64,000 nt of DNA from an uncultured Bacteroidales bacterium (lineage in GTDB: Bacteria; Bacteroidota; Bacteroidia; Bacteroidales; Bacteroidaceae). Below are positions 52,821 to 62,827 of the stretch, piece after piece. A model generated the notes under the pieces. It was not told the DNA's origin, made no database searches, and saw only the letters and a program-made list of their open reading frames with translations. Both the position numbers and the translations under genes were made by a program. The stretch's first letter is position 1. Each line of letters opens with the position of its first letter. Where the stretch lies: assembly GCA_947303715.1 (NCBI GenBank), contig CAMYYY010000007.1, positions 1-64,000 of the forward strand, given 5' to 3'.

Positions 52821-53549
52821 ATGAAAAAGGTAGTATTACTTGTTTTGGCAACCACTCTGTCTGTTGCCATGAATGCACAATTAGTCAACGGTGCCGACAA
52901 TCGCCTGAGAACAAACGTCCAAAGTTTGTCGGAGACGATGCCCAATGCATTGGAAATCGTACTGGGAATGACTCCCGTCCAGTACAACATCGCAAACCCA
53001 AAAATTGACGAGGACAAAGATGGAAACCCCATTTACTTGTATCAGGGAGATGAGGAGGTATTTCTCAACACCCATTTTGGCTTTGTCGCCGAAGAGTTTC
53101 AGCAAATCCTCCCTAATCTCGTCTATCATGTGGACAACACCCATCTGGGCATTTCCATCACGGAGCTGATACCCGTCCTCGTCACAGCCATCCAGAATCT
53201 GAAGGACGAGCTGAGGGAAACCCGTAAGGCAGCAGGCATAGGCGACGAGAATGTCACGCCGGTGGAAGCCGTTGCCATGCGCGGCCTGACGACCGAGCTG
53301 TTCCAGAACACGCCCAACCCCTTCACGGAGAACACCGTCATCCCCTGCTCCGTAGCAGAGGGCGTCGCCAACGCCATGATCTACATCTACGACCTCAGCG
53401 GCAAGCAGATTGACCAGTACCCCGTCGAAGGACGCGGCAAGACCTCCGTCACCATCTCCGCCCGTAGTCTCGATGCCGGCATGTACCTCTACTCCCTCAT
53501 CGCCGACGGCAACGTCATCGACACCAAGCGCATGATCCTGACAAAATAA
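52821..53549 (+). CDS. Secreted protein with S74-like domain and T9SS sorting tail
   Basis: 242 residues from MKKVVLLVLATTLSVAMNAQ (ATG 52821). Residues ~25-140 resemble the peptidase S74 (intramolecular chaperone) domain known from phage tail spikes: LRTNVQSLSE, LGMTPVQYNI, THFGFVAEEFQQILPNLVY, and LGISITELIPVLVTAIQNLKDEL. The C-terminal ~80 residues are a type IX secretion sorting domain (LFQNTPNPFTENTVI ... MYLYSLIADGNVIDTKRMIL). It is therefore probably exported across the outer membrane. It lacks the long stalk that usually precedes S74, so the role is unclear. Confidence 0.85.
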   Translation: MKKVVLLVLATTLSVAMNAQLVNGADNRLRTNVQSLSETMPNALEIVLGMTPVQYNIANPKIDEDKDGNPIYLYQGDEEVFLNTHFGFVAEEFQQILPNLVYHVDNTHLGISITELIPVLVTAIQNLKDELRETRKAAGIGDENVTPVEAVAMRGLTTELFQNTPNPFTENTVIPCSVAEGVANAMIYIYDLSGKQIDQYPVEGRGKTSVTISARSLDAGMYLYSLIADGNVIDTKRMILTK

Positions 53550-53594
53550 GGCCTTTCCCTGATTGGGCGAGAAACTAAAGGAAAAGAGTCTGCC

Positions 53595-54986
53595 ATGCTT
53601 TCGCGCATAGGGTACTTGTTCTTCATAGGCCTTCTGATGATGGCTTGCAGTCAGTCGGAGCAGGGGCCGGAGCCTCAGACGGCAACGCGCCTGCTGGAGG
53701 AGGCGGAGGTGGCCTTGGGCAATGACAGCATCCGTTTGGGTGAGACGTTGCTGCGGAAAGCCATCCGTCTGTCGGAAGAGTCTGAAGATTGGCATACCCA
53801 CTATATCGCCTACCAGCGGTTGGCGGAGGCGTTGTCGCAGGGCAATCCCGAGGAGGCGTTGCGGCTGATGAAGAAATCCCTGGCCGTCTATGAGCAGCAT
53901 CCCGACGATGAGCGCAACCACGTCATCCTGCTCGACTATGCGGGTACCTACGCTTCACAGGCGGCTTTCGTCAACGAAGGGTCGTACGACGAAGCGCTCA
54001 ACTTCATCCATCGGGCCTACGACATCGCGAAGAGGAATCGGATGACCGACCTGATGTGTCAGACGCTCACCAGCCTTGCCAACATCGCCTGGGCAAAGGA
54101 GGACTATCGTCAGGCCATCGACTATGCCCGTCAGGCTGAAGCCATAGCGACGGAAGAGCTGCGGCCAGGCACGCTACAGGTGCTGGCGCGCAGCTACCTC
54201 AGCCTGGGTAGGCTCGATTCGGCAGAAACCGTCTATCGGCAGATTGAGCCAGGCGATGATGTCCACATGGCCTATATCGTGCAGAGCAACCTCGCCAGGA
54301 TAGCGCTCCGACGGATGGGAGCCACACAAGTGGAGGACGATATCGACAATGCCTTTGAACAAGTGGAGGACTTCTACTATAAGGCACTCGAGCAGAAGGA
54401 CGATTACTACCAGGAGACGTTGCGACAGGAAATGGAGAACCAGCGGCTCGAGTACCGCTCGCGCATGTACGCACGTACATTCCTTATAATAATCATTGCA
54501 TTCATCTTCGTCATCCTGTCAATGGGGCTGGTCGTCCGGTACCGAATGCGGGCCGGGCGTCAGGAGAAACGTCGGCTCCAGGAGGAGGCAGAGCACCAGA
54601 AGGCGCTGCTGCACCAGGCAAACGAAGTGGTTACATTCCTGCAGAACCACATCCTGGAACGTACGGAAGTGATGAAGAAGCTTAGTCAGAGTGGCGATTC
54701 GCTCATCACCCTCAACCCGCACGAATGGAGCGAGATAGAACGCACACTCAACGCCATCGACGGCAACCGTTTCGCCAACCTCCGCGAGCAGTACCCCACG
54801 ATGACGGAAGACGACATCCGCCTGTGCATCCTCACCCGCCTCGGCGTCAGCAACCGCACCATCGGCAACATCTACTGCATCACCATCTCAGCCGTCCAGC
54901 ATCGCAAGCTCAAGCTGAAGAAGGACGTGTTCGGAGAAAGCAACCCCGACATCACGCTGGAGCAAATATTGAACGGTAAACTGTAG
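53595..54986 (+). CDS. TPR - membrane segment - HTH regulator
   Basis: 463 residues. Lipoprotein-like or anchor signal (YLFFIGLLMMACSQS), then tetratricopeptide-type repeats over residues ~20-280 (SYDEALNFIHRAYDIAKRN, DYRQAIDYARQAEAIA). A membrane helix (FLIIIIAFIFVILSMGLVV, ~296-315) leads into a coiled coil and a C-terminal LuxR/sigma-region-4-like HTH (TEDDIRLCILTRLGVSNRTIGNIYCITISAVQHRK). This arrangement is common in Bacteroidetes and suggests a membrane-bound transcription regulator with an extracytoplasmic sensing part. Its targets may include the large BspA-like gene directly downstream. Confidence 0.85.
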   Translation: MLSRIGYLFFIGLLMMACSQSEQGPEPQTATRLLEEAEVALGNDSIRLGETLLRKAIRLSEESEDWHTHYIAYQRLAEALSQGNPEEALRLMKKSLAVYEQHPDDERNHVILLDYAGTYASQAAFVNEGSYDEALNFIHRAYDIAKRNRMTDLMCQTLTSLANIAWAKEDYRQAIDYARQAEAIATEELRPGTLQVLARSYLSLGRLDSAETVYRQIEPGDDVHMAYIVQSNLARIALRRMGATQVEDDIDNAFEQVEDFYYKALEQKDDYYQETLRQEMENQRLEYRSRMYARTFLIIIIAFIFVILSMGLVVRYRMRAGRQEKRRLQEEAEHQKALLHQANEVVTFLQNHILERTEVMKKLSQSGDSLITLNPHEWSEIERTLNAIDGNRFANLREQYPTMTEDDIRLCILTRLGVSNRTIGNIYCITISAVQHRKLKLKKDVFGESNPDITLEQILNGKL

Positions 54987-55012
54987 TTAAGAGTTAAGAA
55001 TTAAGAGTTAAG
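54985..55012 (+). repeat. Four tandem heptamers after the TPR gene
   Basis: AGTTAAG, AGTTAAG, AATTAAG, AGTTAAG in exact 7-bp register, beginning in the stop codon of the TPR gene. Similar to the GGTTAAA array at 13281-13329. Confidence 0.85.
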
Positions 55013-55046
55013 AAAAATAGTATAGTAAACGAAAAACCATACAGCT

Positions 55047-58000
55047 ATGAAACGTACATTCTCTTTTATGCGCATTTTGGCGTCAATTGTGATGTCGGCT
55101 GTAGCACTTGTGGCCATTGCCGACGAGTATATTGACCCTCAGAGCAAGGTCGTCTATACATATGAACCAGGCTCTGGAACAGCAATGGTCAAGGCTGGGT
55201 ATGAGGAAATAATTTACAGAGGTGAAGACTATGAACTGGATACAGCCGTTCATTCCGGCAGTCCTGATGCTGTGGGAGAAGTGGCGATTCTCGACAGATT
55301 TACCATTGGAACTGAAGAATATGTGGTGACGAGCATCGGCGAACTTGCTTTCTCGGTGAACAGAAACATTACATCCGTCAGCATCCCTGAGACGGTGAAT
55401 GAGATTCAGTATGAGGCTTTCAGCTACTGCACCAGCCTGATAGCCGTGCAGCTTCCCGAGGGACTGACGAAAATAGCCCAAGCACTCTTCTACGGCTGCA
55501 ACAAACTCACGTCGGTTGTCATTCCTTCGACTGTTAATCGCATTGAGCTGGGAGCTTTTTCTGGATGCAGCAGTTTGGCCAGCCTCAATCTTCCTGCTGG
55601 TATCGTCTATGTTGGCAAAGACGCTTTTTATGGTACTCCTTGGTACTCTACGATGTATGACGAGGCTCCCGACGGCCCATTCTATATTGGCTCCCTGCTT
55701 CTCGGCTATAAAGGAGATAAACCGACGGGCGAGCTGGTGATTAAAGACGGAACCACTTGCATCGGAAACGGAGCCTTCCATAACTGCCAAGACCTAACCA
55801 GCGTTACCATTCCCAGAAGCGTTGTCAGCGTGGATAATAACGCATTCCAAAATTGCTCCCGTTTGACCGCTGTGCACATCACCGACCTTGCTGCCTGGTG
55901 TGGCATCGAGTTCAAGGATGAGGGTCTTAGTCGCAGCTCCAATCCCCTTTTTTATGCCCATCACCTCTACCTTGACGAAAAGGAGGTTACCGACCTTGTC
56001 ATCCCAGAGGGTGTCACCAGCATTGGCAGCTATGCCTTCGACAACTGTAGCGCTCTGACCAACGTCACCATTCCCGATGGTGTCACCAGCATTGGTACAT
56101 GCGCCTTCCGAAAATGTGGTAGCCTGGCAAGTGTCACCATTCCACCAAGTGTGGCCACAGTAGAGAGCCATGCTTTCCTCTGGTGCTTCGAACTGAAGGC
56201 GGTGCATATCTCAGACCTTACAGCCTGGGGTAGAATCTCTTTCCATGACAACGTTTCGAATCCCCTTTATTATGGTGCCCACCTTTATCCAACGGCCCAA
56301 TCTTATTTTTATTACTATAAAGGAGACAAGATTCCTTTGATCCTGAATAAAAATAAAGTTTGTGTCAGTATTCCCACGGAATGTAATCTGGCACGCGAAA
56401 GGATTTTTTCAAATGTCCAACCATTGGATACGATAAGAGACGAGGAATTTGAAACGCGAGTCATTTCCCGGTCAGACTATGAGAAGTTAACCTTAATGGA
56501 CTTCTGGAAAGAAGACTCGAAGTCTGTGATATTGACTTCATGCTATTATACAGAGAACTACGAGGAGGTCTTCTCAACTCCATATTTGGACGTCCGATTG
56601 AAAAAAGAACAAGATATTGACTTGCTATCGTCTTATGCTGAAAGGTATGGACTAAGGATTGTAAAGCAAGATTCGTTTATGCCTTTATGGTATATTCTGT
56701 CTGTCACTTTAGATAGTAAAAAAAGCCCATTGGAATGTGCGAATGAATTATTTGAAAGCGGAGACTTTGCGGCATCAGAACCAGACTTGGCCTCTAACAT
56801 CTTCTCCCAAATGGATTACCACCCACTGGTGGAGGAGGGGAAGCATTGGACGTACGACAACTACTTGCCCGTGCGTCCTGATGAGTATAATCATGACTAT
56901 TCCTACGATTTGAAAGGAGACACCCTGATAGCCGGAAAGAACTGCCTCAAGATGTACTCCGACAATCAGTACAACGATGGCGTCGTCAGGTATGAGGCTG
57001 CCCTATATGAAGAAAACAAGAAAGTCTTCTGCTTCTTTCCTGAGAAAGAAGAAGCCGTCCTGCTGTACGACTTCGATTGCGAAGTGGGCGACACGCTCAA
57101 CGTCTATGAGACACAGATGATTGTCACAGATATCCAGACAGTAATGCCTGGCGATGTGCTCATTCGGATATACACACTCCAGCCTATCTGGGACGAACCT
57201 GAGGACTACGGCGAAGTCTTCTGGATTGAGGGTGTGGGTGCCACGATGGACTTCTTTGCCATGACGCCGGTGCCAGGCAACTACAATACCCTTCACGCCT
57301 GTGAGGTGAATGGTGAGAAGCTCTTCTCAGCTGACACCTCGCCCCAACCGGCCTATCGCCCCTTCGTCGAAGAGGGTAAAGTCTGGAAGGTTGGCGACTA
57401 CTCGGGTAATCCTGTAAGGAGGGTTGAATACTTCTACTTCGATGGCGACACCATCATCGACGGAAAGACCTGCAAGCAGATGATGTGTCAGCGGTATGTC
57501 AGCCCCGAACATCCGGACTATAGTGTTTTCTCACAATTCCCCTCCCAAAGCTATATGGGAGCATGGTACGAAGAGGACAAGAAAGTGTACAAGTATGACC
57601 CGACAAACAAAGAGTTCCAACTTATGTATGACTTCTCCCTCGATGCCAACGACACCCTGTGGATTAAAAATGCTTCTCTTCCTTATATTGTGGGGCCGAG
57701 GCGGACTGGAGGCTTTAAGGGCTTCAAAGGCGTTTATAGGGAAGTTATGCAGTGTTACGATGAAAACCCATGCTATAACACCACTTGGCTGGAAGGCATC
57801 GGCAGCATCGATGGCCCGATACTCAATGTCTATTATGGTGAGGAAGGCCATGCGGTGTTCCTGATGTCATGTAGCGTTGAGGATGAAGTCATCTACCTCA
57901 ACGACGAAGTTGAGGACGGAGCCACGCCTGAGATTATGGATGCCCAAAACCGCCGAATCGACTTCACCCATACCATCAAGACCAAACCAAAATCACCCAT

Positions 58001-58409
58001 GAAGAGGGAGGCCGAGCAATCGCTCTATGGCGAATACAACGAACTGCAGCTGGGTATCAATCTCGACCCGATTTTCGATGCCTATCAGGTACGCATTACC
58101 GACGAAACGGGCAACGTTGTCTATGAGAAAGCCATCGACGCCGCGGGCATCGTAGGCCTCAACATCGACATCTCCGCCTACGAAGAAGGCCTTTACACCA
58201 TAACGTTGGAGAATGACCAAGAGTCCTTTACGGGCGTATTCGAAGTGCAGACAACGGGAATAGCCTCTCCTGAATTCTCCCCTGAAGGGAAGGACTTTTC
58301 ATCTCTCCTTCAGGAGGGGACGGCCATCTACAACCTGCAGGGTCAGCGAATGAGTTCCTTACGGAAAGGACTGAACATCGTAAACGGGCGAAAGGTTTAT
58401 GTAAAGTGA
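55047..58409 (+). CDS. BspA-like leucine-rich-repeat surface protein
   Basis: 1120 residues with a signal peptide (to ALVAIADEY). Residues ~85-410 hold BspA/LRR_5 repeats (VTSIGELAFSVNRNITSVSIPETVNEIQYEAF, TSIGSYAFDNCSALTNVTIP), typical of adhesin-like proteins. The next ~600 residues contain two copies of a Bacteroidales domain starting HPLVEEGKHWTYDNY and RPFVEEGKVWKVGDY, with GDTLIAGKNCLKMYSD/GDTIIDGKTCKQMMCQ. The C-terminus has a beta domain and the tail AIYNLQGQRMSSLRKGLNIVNGRKVYVK, a sorting-like motif of Prevotella secreted proteins. Just before the tail, FSPEGKDFSSLLQEG is encoded by an inverted CCTGAAGG repeat. Confidence 0.88.
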   Translation: MKRTFSFMRILASIVMSAVALVAIADEYIDPQSKVVYTYEPGSGTAMVKAGYEEIIYRGEDYELDTAVHSGSPDAVGEVAILDRFTIGTEEYVVTSIGELAFSVNRNITSVSIPETVNEIQYEAFSYCTSLIAVQLPEGLTKIAQALFYGCNKLTSVVIPSTVNRIELGAFSGCSSLASLNLPAGIVYVGKDAFYGTPWYSTMYDEAPDGPFYIGSLLLGYKGDKPTGELVIKDGTTCIGNGAFHNCQDLTSVTIPRSVVSVDNNAFQNCSRLTAVHITDLAAWCGIEFKDEGLSRSSNPLFYAHHLYLDEKEVTDLVIPEGVTSIGSYAFDNCSALTNVTIPDGVTSIGTCAFRKCGSLASVTIPPSVATVESHAFLWCFELKAVHISDLTAWGRISFHDNVSNPLYYGAHLYPTAQSYFYYYKGDKIPLILNKNKVCVSIPTECNLARERIFSNVQPLDTIRDEEFETRVISRSDYEKLTLMDFWKEDSKSVILTSCYYTENYEEVFSTPYLDVRLKKEQDIDLLSSYAERYGLRIVKQDSFMPLWYILSVTLDSKKSPLECANELFESGDFAASEPDLASNIFSQMDYHPLVEEGKHWTYDNYLPVRPDEYNHDYSYDLKGDTLIAGKNCLKMYSDNQYNDGVVRYEAALYEENKKVFCFFPEKEEAVLLYDFDCEVGDTLNVYETQMIVTDIQTVMPGDVLIRIYTLQPIWDEPEDYGEVFWIEGVGATMDFFAMTPVPGNYNTLHACEVNGEKLFSADTSPQPAYRPFVEEGKVWKVGDYSGNPVRRVEYFYFDGDTIIDGKTCKQMMCQRYVSPEHPDYSVFSQFPSQSYMGAWYEEDKKVYKYDPTNKEFQLMYDFSLDANDTLWIKNASLPYIVGPRRTGGFKGFKGVYREVMQCYDENPCYNTTWLEGIGSIDGPILNVYYGEEGHAVFLMSCSVEDEVIYLNDEVEDGATPEIMDAQNRRIDFTHTIKTKPKSPMKREAEQSLYGEYNELQLGINLDPIFDAYQVRITDETGNVVYEKAIDAAGIVGLNIDISAYEEGLYTITLENDQESFTGVFEVQTTGIASPEFSPEGKDFSSLLQEGTAIYNLQGQRMSSLRKGLNIVNGRKVYVK

Positions 58410-58455
58410 TGCACCTGTTCAGGCGATTCTGCAATCCGTCTGAACGCGAGATAGA

Positions 58456-58490
58456 AAAGGAGGGCGTACCTGTTTGGCACGCCCTCCTTT
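58456..58490. terminator. Bidirectional terminator between the BspA-like gene and pnp
   Basis: AAAGGAGGGCGT (58456-58467) pairs with ACGCCCTCCTTT (58479-58490): a 12-bp stem ending in T on both strands, between convergent genes. Confidence 0.88.
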
Positions 58491-58536
58491 GTAATTGTCC
58501 GTCTCAGCCGATACAGAAGTCTATCTGTTCGCTGAA

Positions 58537-60804
58537 TTAGCGGTTGCGGCGCTCACCCCCACGTTCGGGGCGTTCGCGACGCTCGCCACCACCGTTGCCG
58601 TTTCGTCCGTTCTCGCCACGCTCACCACGCTCAGGGCGTTCACGGCGGGGAGGACGTTCCTCGTAGCCTTCAGGCTTCTCCAAGAGAGCACGATGGCTGA
58701 GCTTGAACTTGCCCGTCTTGGGGTCGATGTCGAGCAGTTTCACGGTGATGGAGTCGCCTTCAGAAAGGCCTGTTTCCTCCATTGTCTCGAAGCGCTTCCA
58801 ATCAATCTCGCTGATGTGGAGCAAGCCTTCCTTACCAGGCATGAATTCCACGAAAGCGCCGTAAGGCATGATGCTGCGCACCTTGCTCTCATAGACCTCG
58901 CCCACTTCGGGGATGGCCACGATAGCACGAATCTTCGACATAGCGGCGTCGATGCTGGCCTTGTTGGTGGCAGCAATCTCCACACGGCCAATGCCGTCGA
59001 TTTCATCGATATTGATGGTAGCACCCGTCTCTTCCTGCATACCCTGGATAATCTTTCCACCCGGGCCAATGACGGCTCCGATGAACTCCTTGGGGATGGT
59101 GATGATTTCGATGCGCGGAGCATGCGGCTTCAGCTCGGGACGCGGCTCGGGCAGAGTCTCCAGCATGCAGTTGAGGATGTGCATGCGGCCTTCCTTAGCC
59201 TGATTGAGGGCCTTCTCAAGGATTTCGTAGCTCAATCCGTCGCATTTGATATCCATCTGTGTAGCGGTAAGGCCTTTGACGGTACCGGTGGTCTTGAAGT
59301 CCATGTCGCCGAGGTGGTCTTCATCGCCGAGGATGTCGCTCAGCACGGCGTACTTCTCTTCGCCCGGGTTCTTGATGAGACCCATGGCGATGCCGCTGAC
59401 GGGACGGGCGATGGGGACACCGGCGTCCATCAGAGCCAGCGTTCCGGCGCAGACGGTAGCCATGGAGCTGGAACCGTTGCTCTCGAGGATGTCGCTGACG
59501 ACGCGCACGCAATAGGCGTAGTCGTGAGGAATCATTTCCTTCAGGGCGCGCCAGGCGAGGTGGCCGTGACCAATCTCACGACGGCCCACGCTACGCTGCG
59601 GACGGGCTTCGCCGGTGCTGAAGGGCGGGAAGTTGTAGTGGAGCAGGAAACGGGCCTTGCTCTGGTCGAGGACGTCATCGACGATTTTCTCGTCGTCCTT
59701 GGTACCGAGGGTGACGCTGGTGAGCGACTGCGTCTCGCCACGGGTGAAGATGGAGGAGCCGTGAGGGCCGGGCAGGTAGCCGACCTCGCACCAGATGGGA
59801 CGGATTTCGGTGGTGGCGCGTCCGTCGAGGCGCTTGCCCTCGTCGAGGACACAGCGGCGCATGGCGTCGCGCTCCACATCGTGGTAGTAACGGTCGATGA
59901 GGGCGTTCTTCTCAGTCAGTTCATCCTCCGTGAGGTCGGTATGAGCCTCGGCATAGGCAGCCTTGAAGTCCTCGCAAATCTGCGTGAAGGCGTCTTCGCG
60001 GGCATGCTTGTCGCGGTTTCCCTCGTGGGCAATGGCGTAGGCCTTGTCGTAGCAGGCACTCTTCACCTCGGCACGGAGGTCCTCGTCGTTCACTTCGTGG
60101 CAGTACTCGCGCTTCACCGTCTTGCCGGCAGCCTCAGCCATCTCGTTCTGGACAAGGCACATGGGCTTGATAGCCTCGTGGGCAGCCTTCATGGCGCCGA
60201 GCAGGTCGGCCTCGCTCACTTCCTTCATCTCGCCCTCGACCATCATGATGTTGTCGTAGGTGGCGCCTACCATGATGTCCATGTCGGCACGCTCAAGCTG
60301 CTCGAAGGTGGGGTCGATGACGTACTCGCCATCCACGCGGGCCACGCGCACTTCACTGATGGGGCCGTTGAAGGGGATGTCGCTGACAGCCAGGGCAGCA
60401 CTGGCAGCAAGGCCAGCCAGGGCATCGGGAATGTCCACACCGTCGGCGCTGAACATGATGATGTTCACAAAGACCTCTGCGTGGTAATTATCGGGGAACA
60501 GGGGACGCAGGGCACGGTCGACGAGACGGCAAGTGAGGATTTCGTAGTCCGAAGGCTTGCCTTCGCGCTTGGTGAAACCGCCAGGATAACGTCCGAATGC
60601 GGCATACTTTTCTCTGTACTCTACCTGAAGAGGCATGAAATCTGTTCCGGGAACTGCATCTTTGGCGGCGCAAACCGTAGCAAGCAGCATGGTCTTGCCC
60701 AGCGTTACCATCACCGCGCCGTCGGCCTGCTTGGCCAATTTCCCGGTTTCCAACGTAATCTCCCTTCCGTCGGGCAGGGCGACTTTTCTTGTAATAATGT
60801 TCAT
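58537..60804 (-). CDS. pnp: Polyribonucleotide nucleotidyltransferase (PNPase)
   Basis: 755 residues. A phosphorolytic 3'-5' exoribonuclease of RNA decay. Two RNase PH-like cores (first with [37 protein letters not shown]; second with [23 protein letters not shown] and [32 protein letters not shown]-like GDMDFK), KH domain ([17 protein letters not shown]), and S1 domain ([20 protein letters not shown]). The tail after ~residue 710 is Arg/Gly/Glu-rich ([19 protein letters not shown]), a disordered RNA-binding type extension. A long antisense ORF over this gene is a shadow. Confidence 0.97.
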   Translation of the reverse strand: MNIITRKVALPDGREITLETGKLAKQADGAVMVTLGKTMLLATVCAAKDAVPGTDFMPLQVEYREKYAAFGRYPGGFTKREGKPSDYEILTCRLVDRALRPLFPDNYHAEVFVNIIMFSADGVDIPDALAGLAASAALAVSDIPFNGPISEVRVARVDGEYVIDPTFEQLERADMDIMVGATYDNIMMVEGEMKEVSEADLLGAMKAAHEAIKPMCLVQNEMAEAAGKTVKREYCHEVNDEDLRAEVKSACYDKAYAIAHEGNRDKHAREDAFTQICEDFKAAYAEAHTDLTEDELTEKNALIDRYYHDVERDAMRRCVLDEGKRLDGRATTEIRPIWCEVGYLPGPHGSSIFTRGETQSLTSVTLGTKDDEKIVDDVLDQSKARFLLHYNFPPFSTGEARPQRSVGRREIGHGHLAWRALKEMIPHDYAYCVRVVSDILESNGSSSMATVCAGTLALMDAGVPIARPVSGIAMGLIKNPGEEKYAVLSDILGDEDHLGDMDFKTTGTVKGLTATQMDIKCDGLSYEILEKALNQAKEGRMHILNCMLETLPEPRPELKPHAPRIEIITIPKEFIGAVIGPGGKIIQGMQEETGATINIDEIDGIGRVEIAATNKASIDAAMSKIRAIVAIPEVGEVYESKVRSIMPYGAFVEFMPGKEGLLHISEIDWKRFETMEETGLSEGDSITVKLLDIDPKTGKFKLSHRALLEKPEGYEERPPRRERPERGERGENGRNGNGGGERRERPERGGERRNR

Positions 60805-60846
60805 CTTGAAATTTAACTAATAATTTTACTCTCTGAAAAAATCGCG

Positions 60847-60854
60847 CAAAATTA
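60847..60854 (-). promoter_or_regulatory. -7 box of pnp
   Basis: TAATTTTG on the minus strand, 43 bases before the pnp start codon. A weaker plus-strand box TAATTTCG (60898-60905) precedes the divergent thioredoxin-fold gene. Confidence 0.55.
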
Positions 60855-60925
60855 CATAATAACTGTGAATAATCCGTCTAATTTCAGAATTTTTATGTAA
60901 TTTCGCCGCCGAAATCCCAAAAGAA

Positions 60926-62119
60926 ATGAAAAAACTCACCCTTTTAGCATTGTTTTCAGCCTCATTACTCGTTGTTGGCTGCAACCATACACCCCATGCA
61001 ACCATCGAAGGTGCCATCACCGAAGCCGATGGAAAGACGCTCTACCTCGATGCGCTCGGCATCGAAAAAGTCACCATCGCCGACTCCGTCAAGCTGAAGG
61101 GAAACGGCACGTTCTCGTTCCGCGTCCCGCGTCCCGAGTGCTACGACTTCTACCGCCTGCGCATCGACCGCGAACTCATCAACGTCAGCATCGACTCCAC
61201 GGAGACCATCCGCGTCAACGCCGCCCTGCCCACCATGTCCATTGCGTATCAGGTGGAAGGGTCGGACGACAACGTGAAACTGAAGGAGCTTGTGATGAAA
61301 CAGATTGAGCTGCAGAACGCCGTCCGCGCCCTTGTGCGCAACAGCGGGCCGGAAGTGGGCGTCACGCGGAAAAAGATTGAAGACCTCGTGCAGGCGTACA
61401 AGGACAGCGTCCGCCTCCAATACATCTACGCCGACCCGAGCAAGCCCTACGCCTACTTCGCACTCTTCCAGCGGCTGGGCGGCAGCCTCATCTTCGACCC
61501 CGTCAGCACGCGCGACGATGTCCGCGCCTTTGCTGCCGTCGCCACGTACCTCGACCTCTATCACCCCGACGCCCTGCGTACGAAGAACCTCCACAACATT
61601 GCCATCAAGGGCATGGCCTCCACGCGCCCCGCACGCTCTGCCGCTAACGACAGTATTGCCGCCCTCCTTGCCGACAAGATGGTGGAGGCTTCGCTCATCG
61701 ACATCAGCCTGCCCAACGCCGACGGCGCCGAGTGCCGCCTCACCGACCTCAAGGGAAAGGTGGTGCTGCTCAGCTTCTGCGCCTACGCCCAGGAGACATC
61801 GGCCATGAGCATCCTCTCGCTGCGCGAGCTCTATAACCAGTACGCCGACAAGGGGTTTGAAATCTACCAGGTGGGACTTGACGACAACGAGCATTACTGG
61901 CGCATGGCCGTCGATAACCTCCCCTGGATTTGCGTACACGATGCAGACTGTCAGTGGTATGCCACGCGTGAGGGCATCCTCGCCTTCCGTTCCGTACCGG
62001 CTTCCCACTACGGCGTCAATATCCTTCCCACGTACTTCCTCATTAACAGGGACAACGAGGTCATCCTCCGCATTGAGGACGAGAAAGCCCTCGCCGACGC
62101 CATCGCTGCCAACATCTGA
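60926..62119 (+). CDS. TlpA-like thioredoxin-fold lipoprotein lacking CxxC
   Basis: 397 residues. Lipoprotein signal (LALFSASLLVVGCNH). N-terminal DUF4369-like beta domain (residues ~25-120: ATIEGAITEADGKTLYLDALG), helical middle, and C-terminal TlpA/AhpC-like thioredoxin fold (~260-397: LTDLKGKVVLLSFCAYAQETSAMSILSLRELYNQYADKGFEIYQVGLD, NILPTYFLINRDNEVILRIE). At the position of the usual WCxPC the sequence reads AQETS, so both redox cysteines are missing. It probably acts as a binding or structural protein rather than a disulfide enzyme (inference). The cis-Pro motif (LPTYF) is retained. Confidence 0.88.
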   Translation: MKKLTLLALFSASLLVVGCNHTPHATIEGAITEADGKTLYLDALGIEKVTIADSVKLKGNGTFSFRVPRPECYDFYRLRIDRELINVSIDSTETIRVNAALPTMSIAYQVEGSDDNVKLKELVMKQIELQNAVRALVRNSGPEVGVTRKKIEDLVQAYKDSVRLQYIYADPSKPYAYFALFQRLGGSLIFDPVSTRDDVRAFAAVATYLDLYHPDALRTKNLHNIAIKGMASTRPARSAANDSIAALLADKMVEASLIDISLPNADGAECRLTDLKGKVVLLSFCAYAQETSAMSILSLRELYNQYADKGFEIYQVGLDDNEHYWRMAVDNLPWICVHDADCQWYATREGILAFRSVPASHYGVNILPTYFLINRDNEVILRIEDEKALADAIAANI

Positions 62120-62205
62120 TAGCGGGTTTGCTTCATCGCTTGCACGTTCTTTTTCAGGGCTAATCCACTTTTTAGAGAGGGTTCGCCTAAAAAAGTGTAA
62201 ATTTA

Positions 62206-62237
62206 TTTGTTTATTCGTTCGGTTCACCCTATCTTTG
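62206..62237 (+). promoter_or_regulatory. Promoter of greA
   Basis: TTTG (62206-62209) and TATCTTTG (62230-62237), 20 bases apart, giving a leader of ~105 bases. Confidence 0.75.
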
Positions 62238-62263
62238 CAAGCGAAACATGAGAAACAAGGGTT

Positions 62264-62281
62264 CCGGCATGAAAATGCCGG
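62264..62281 (+). ncRNA. Leader hairpin upstream of greA
   Basis: CCGGCAT-GAAA-ATGCCGG, a perfect 7-bp stem capped by a GAAA tetraloop, followed by GATTCTTTTCTTTCGTTT. It could act as a weak terminator or attenuator in the greA leader. Confidence 0.6.
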
Positions 62282-62349
62282 GATTCTTTTCTTTCGTTTA
62301 GAAAAAGAGAAAAAGGAAAAGAAAGTAATAACTAAACAATAGAAAAACT

Positions 62350-62814
62350 ATGGCTTATATGTCACAAGAAGGGTTCGACCAACTCGTTGCCGAACTGAAA
62401 GAACTGGAAACCATCCGCAGGCCTGAGATTGCTCGGCAGATCGCCGAGGCTCGCGACAAAGGCGACCTCTCCGAGAATGCCGAGTACGACGCTGCCAAAG
62501 AGGCACAGGGTATGCTGGAGATGAAAATCAATCAGCTGAAACTGACCATCAGCGAAGCGAAAATCATCGATCCGTCGAAAATCAAGACCGACACGGTGCA
62601 GGTGCTCACGAAAGTGGAACTGAAGAACGTGAAGAACAAGGCGAAGATGAGCTATGCCATCGTGCCTGAGAGCGAAGCAAACCTGAAGGCGGGCAAGATT
62701 TCCGTCAACACACCCATTGCCCAGGGCTTGCTGGGACACAAGGTCGGCGAAGTGGTGAAAATCAAAATCCCTGCCGGCATGCTCGAACTGGAAATCCTCG
62801 GAATCTCCATCTAA
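62350..62814 (+). CDS. greA: Transcription elongation factor GreA
   Basis: 154 residues, normal length. It rescues backtracked RNA polymerase by stimulating RNA cleavage through the secondary channel. N-terminal coiled coil with the catalytic acidic tip (ARDKGDLSENAEYDAAKEAQGMLE) and C-terminal FKBP-like domain (SVNTPIAQGLLGHKVGEVVKIKIPAG) are intact. It is preceded by its own promoter and a leader hairpin and followed 13 bases later by the HIT gene. Confidence 0.97.
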   Translation: MAYMSQEGFDQLVAELKELETIRRPEIARQIAEARDKGDLSENAEYDAAKEAQGMLEMKINQLKLTISEAKIIDPSKIKTDTVQVLTKVELKNVKNKAKMSYAIVPESEANLKAGKISVNTPIAQGLLGHKVGEVVKIKIPAGMLELEILGISI

Positions 62815-62827
62815 AAAACGCTCTACT

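Noticed and set aside
58495-60816. 773-aa plus-strand ORF over pnp
   Set aside because: Shadow of the PNPase gene on the opposite strand; the composition is what a codon-biased antisense frame gives, and no family motif is visible.
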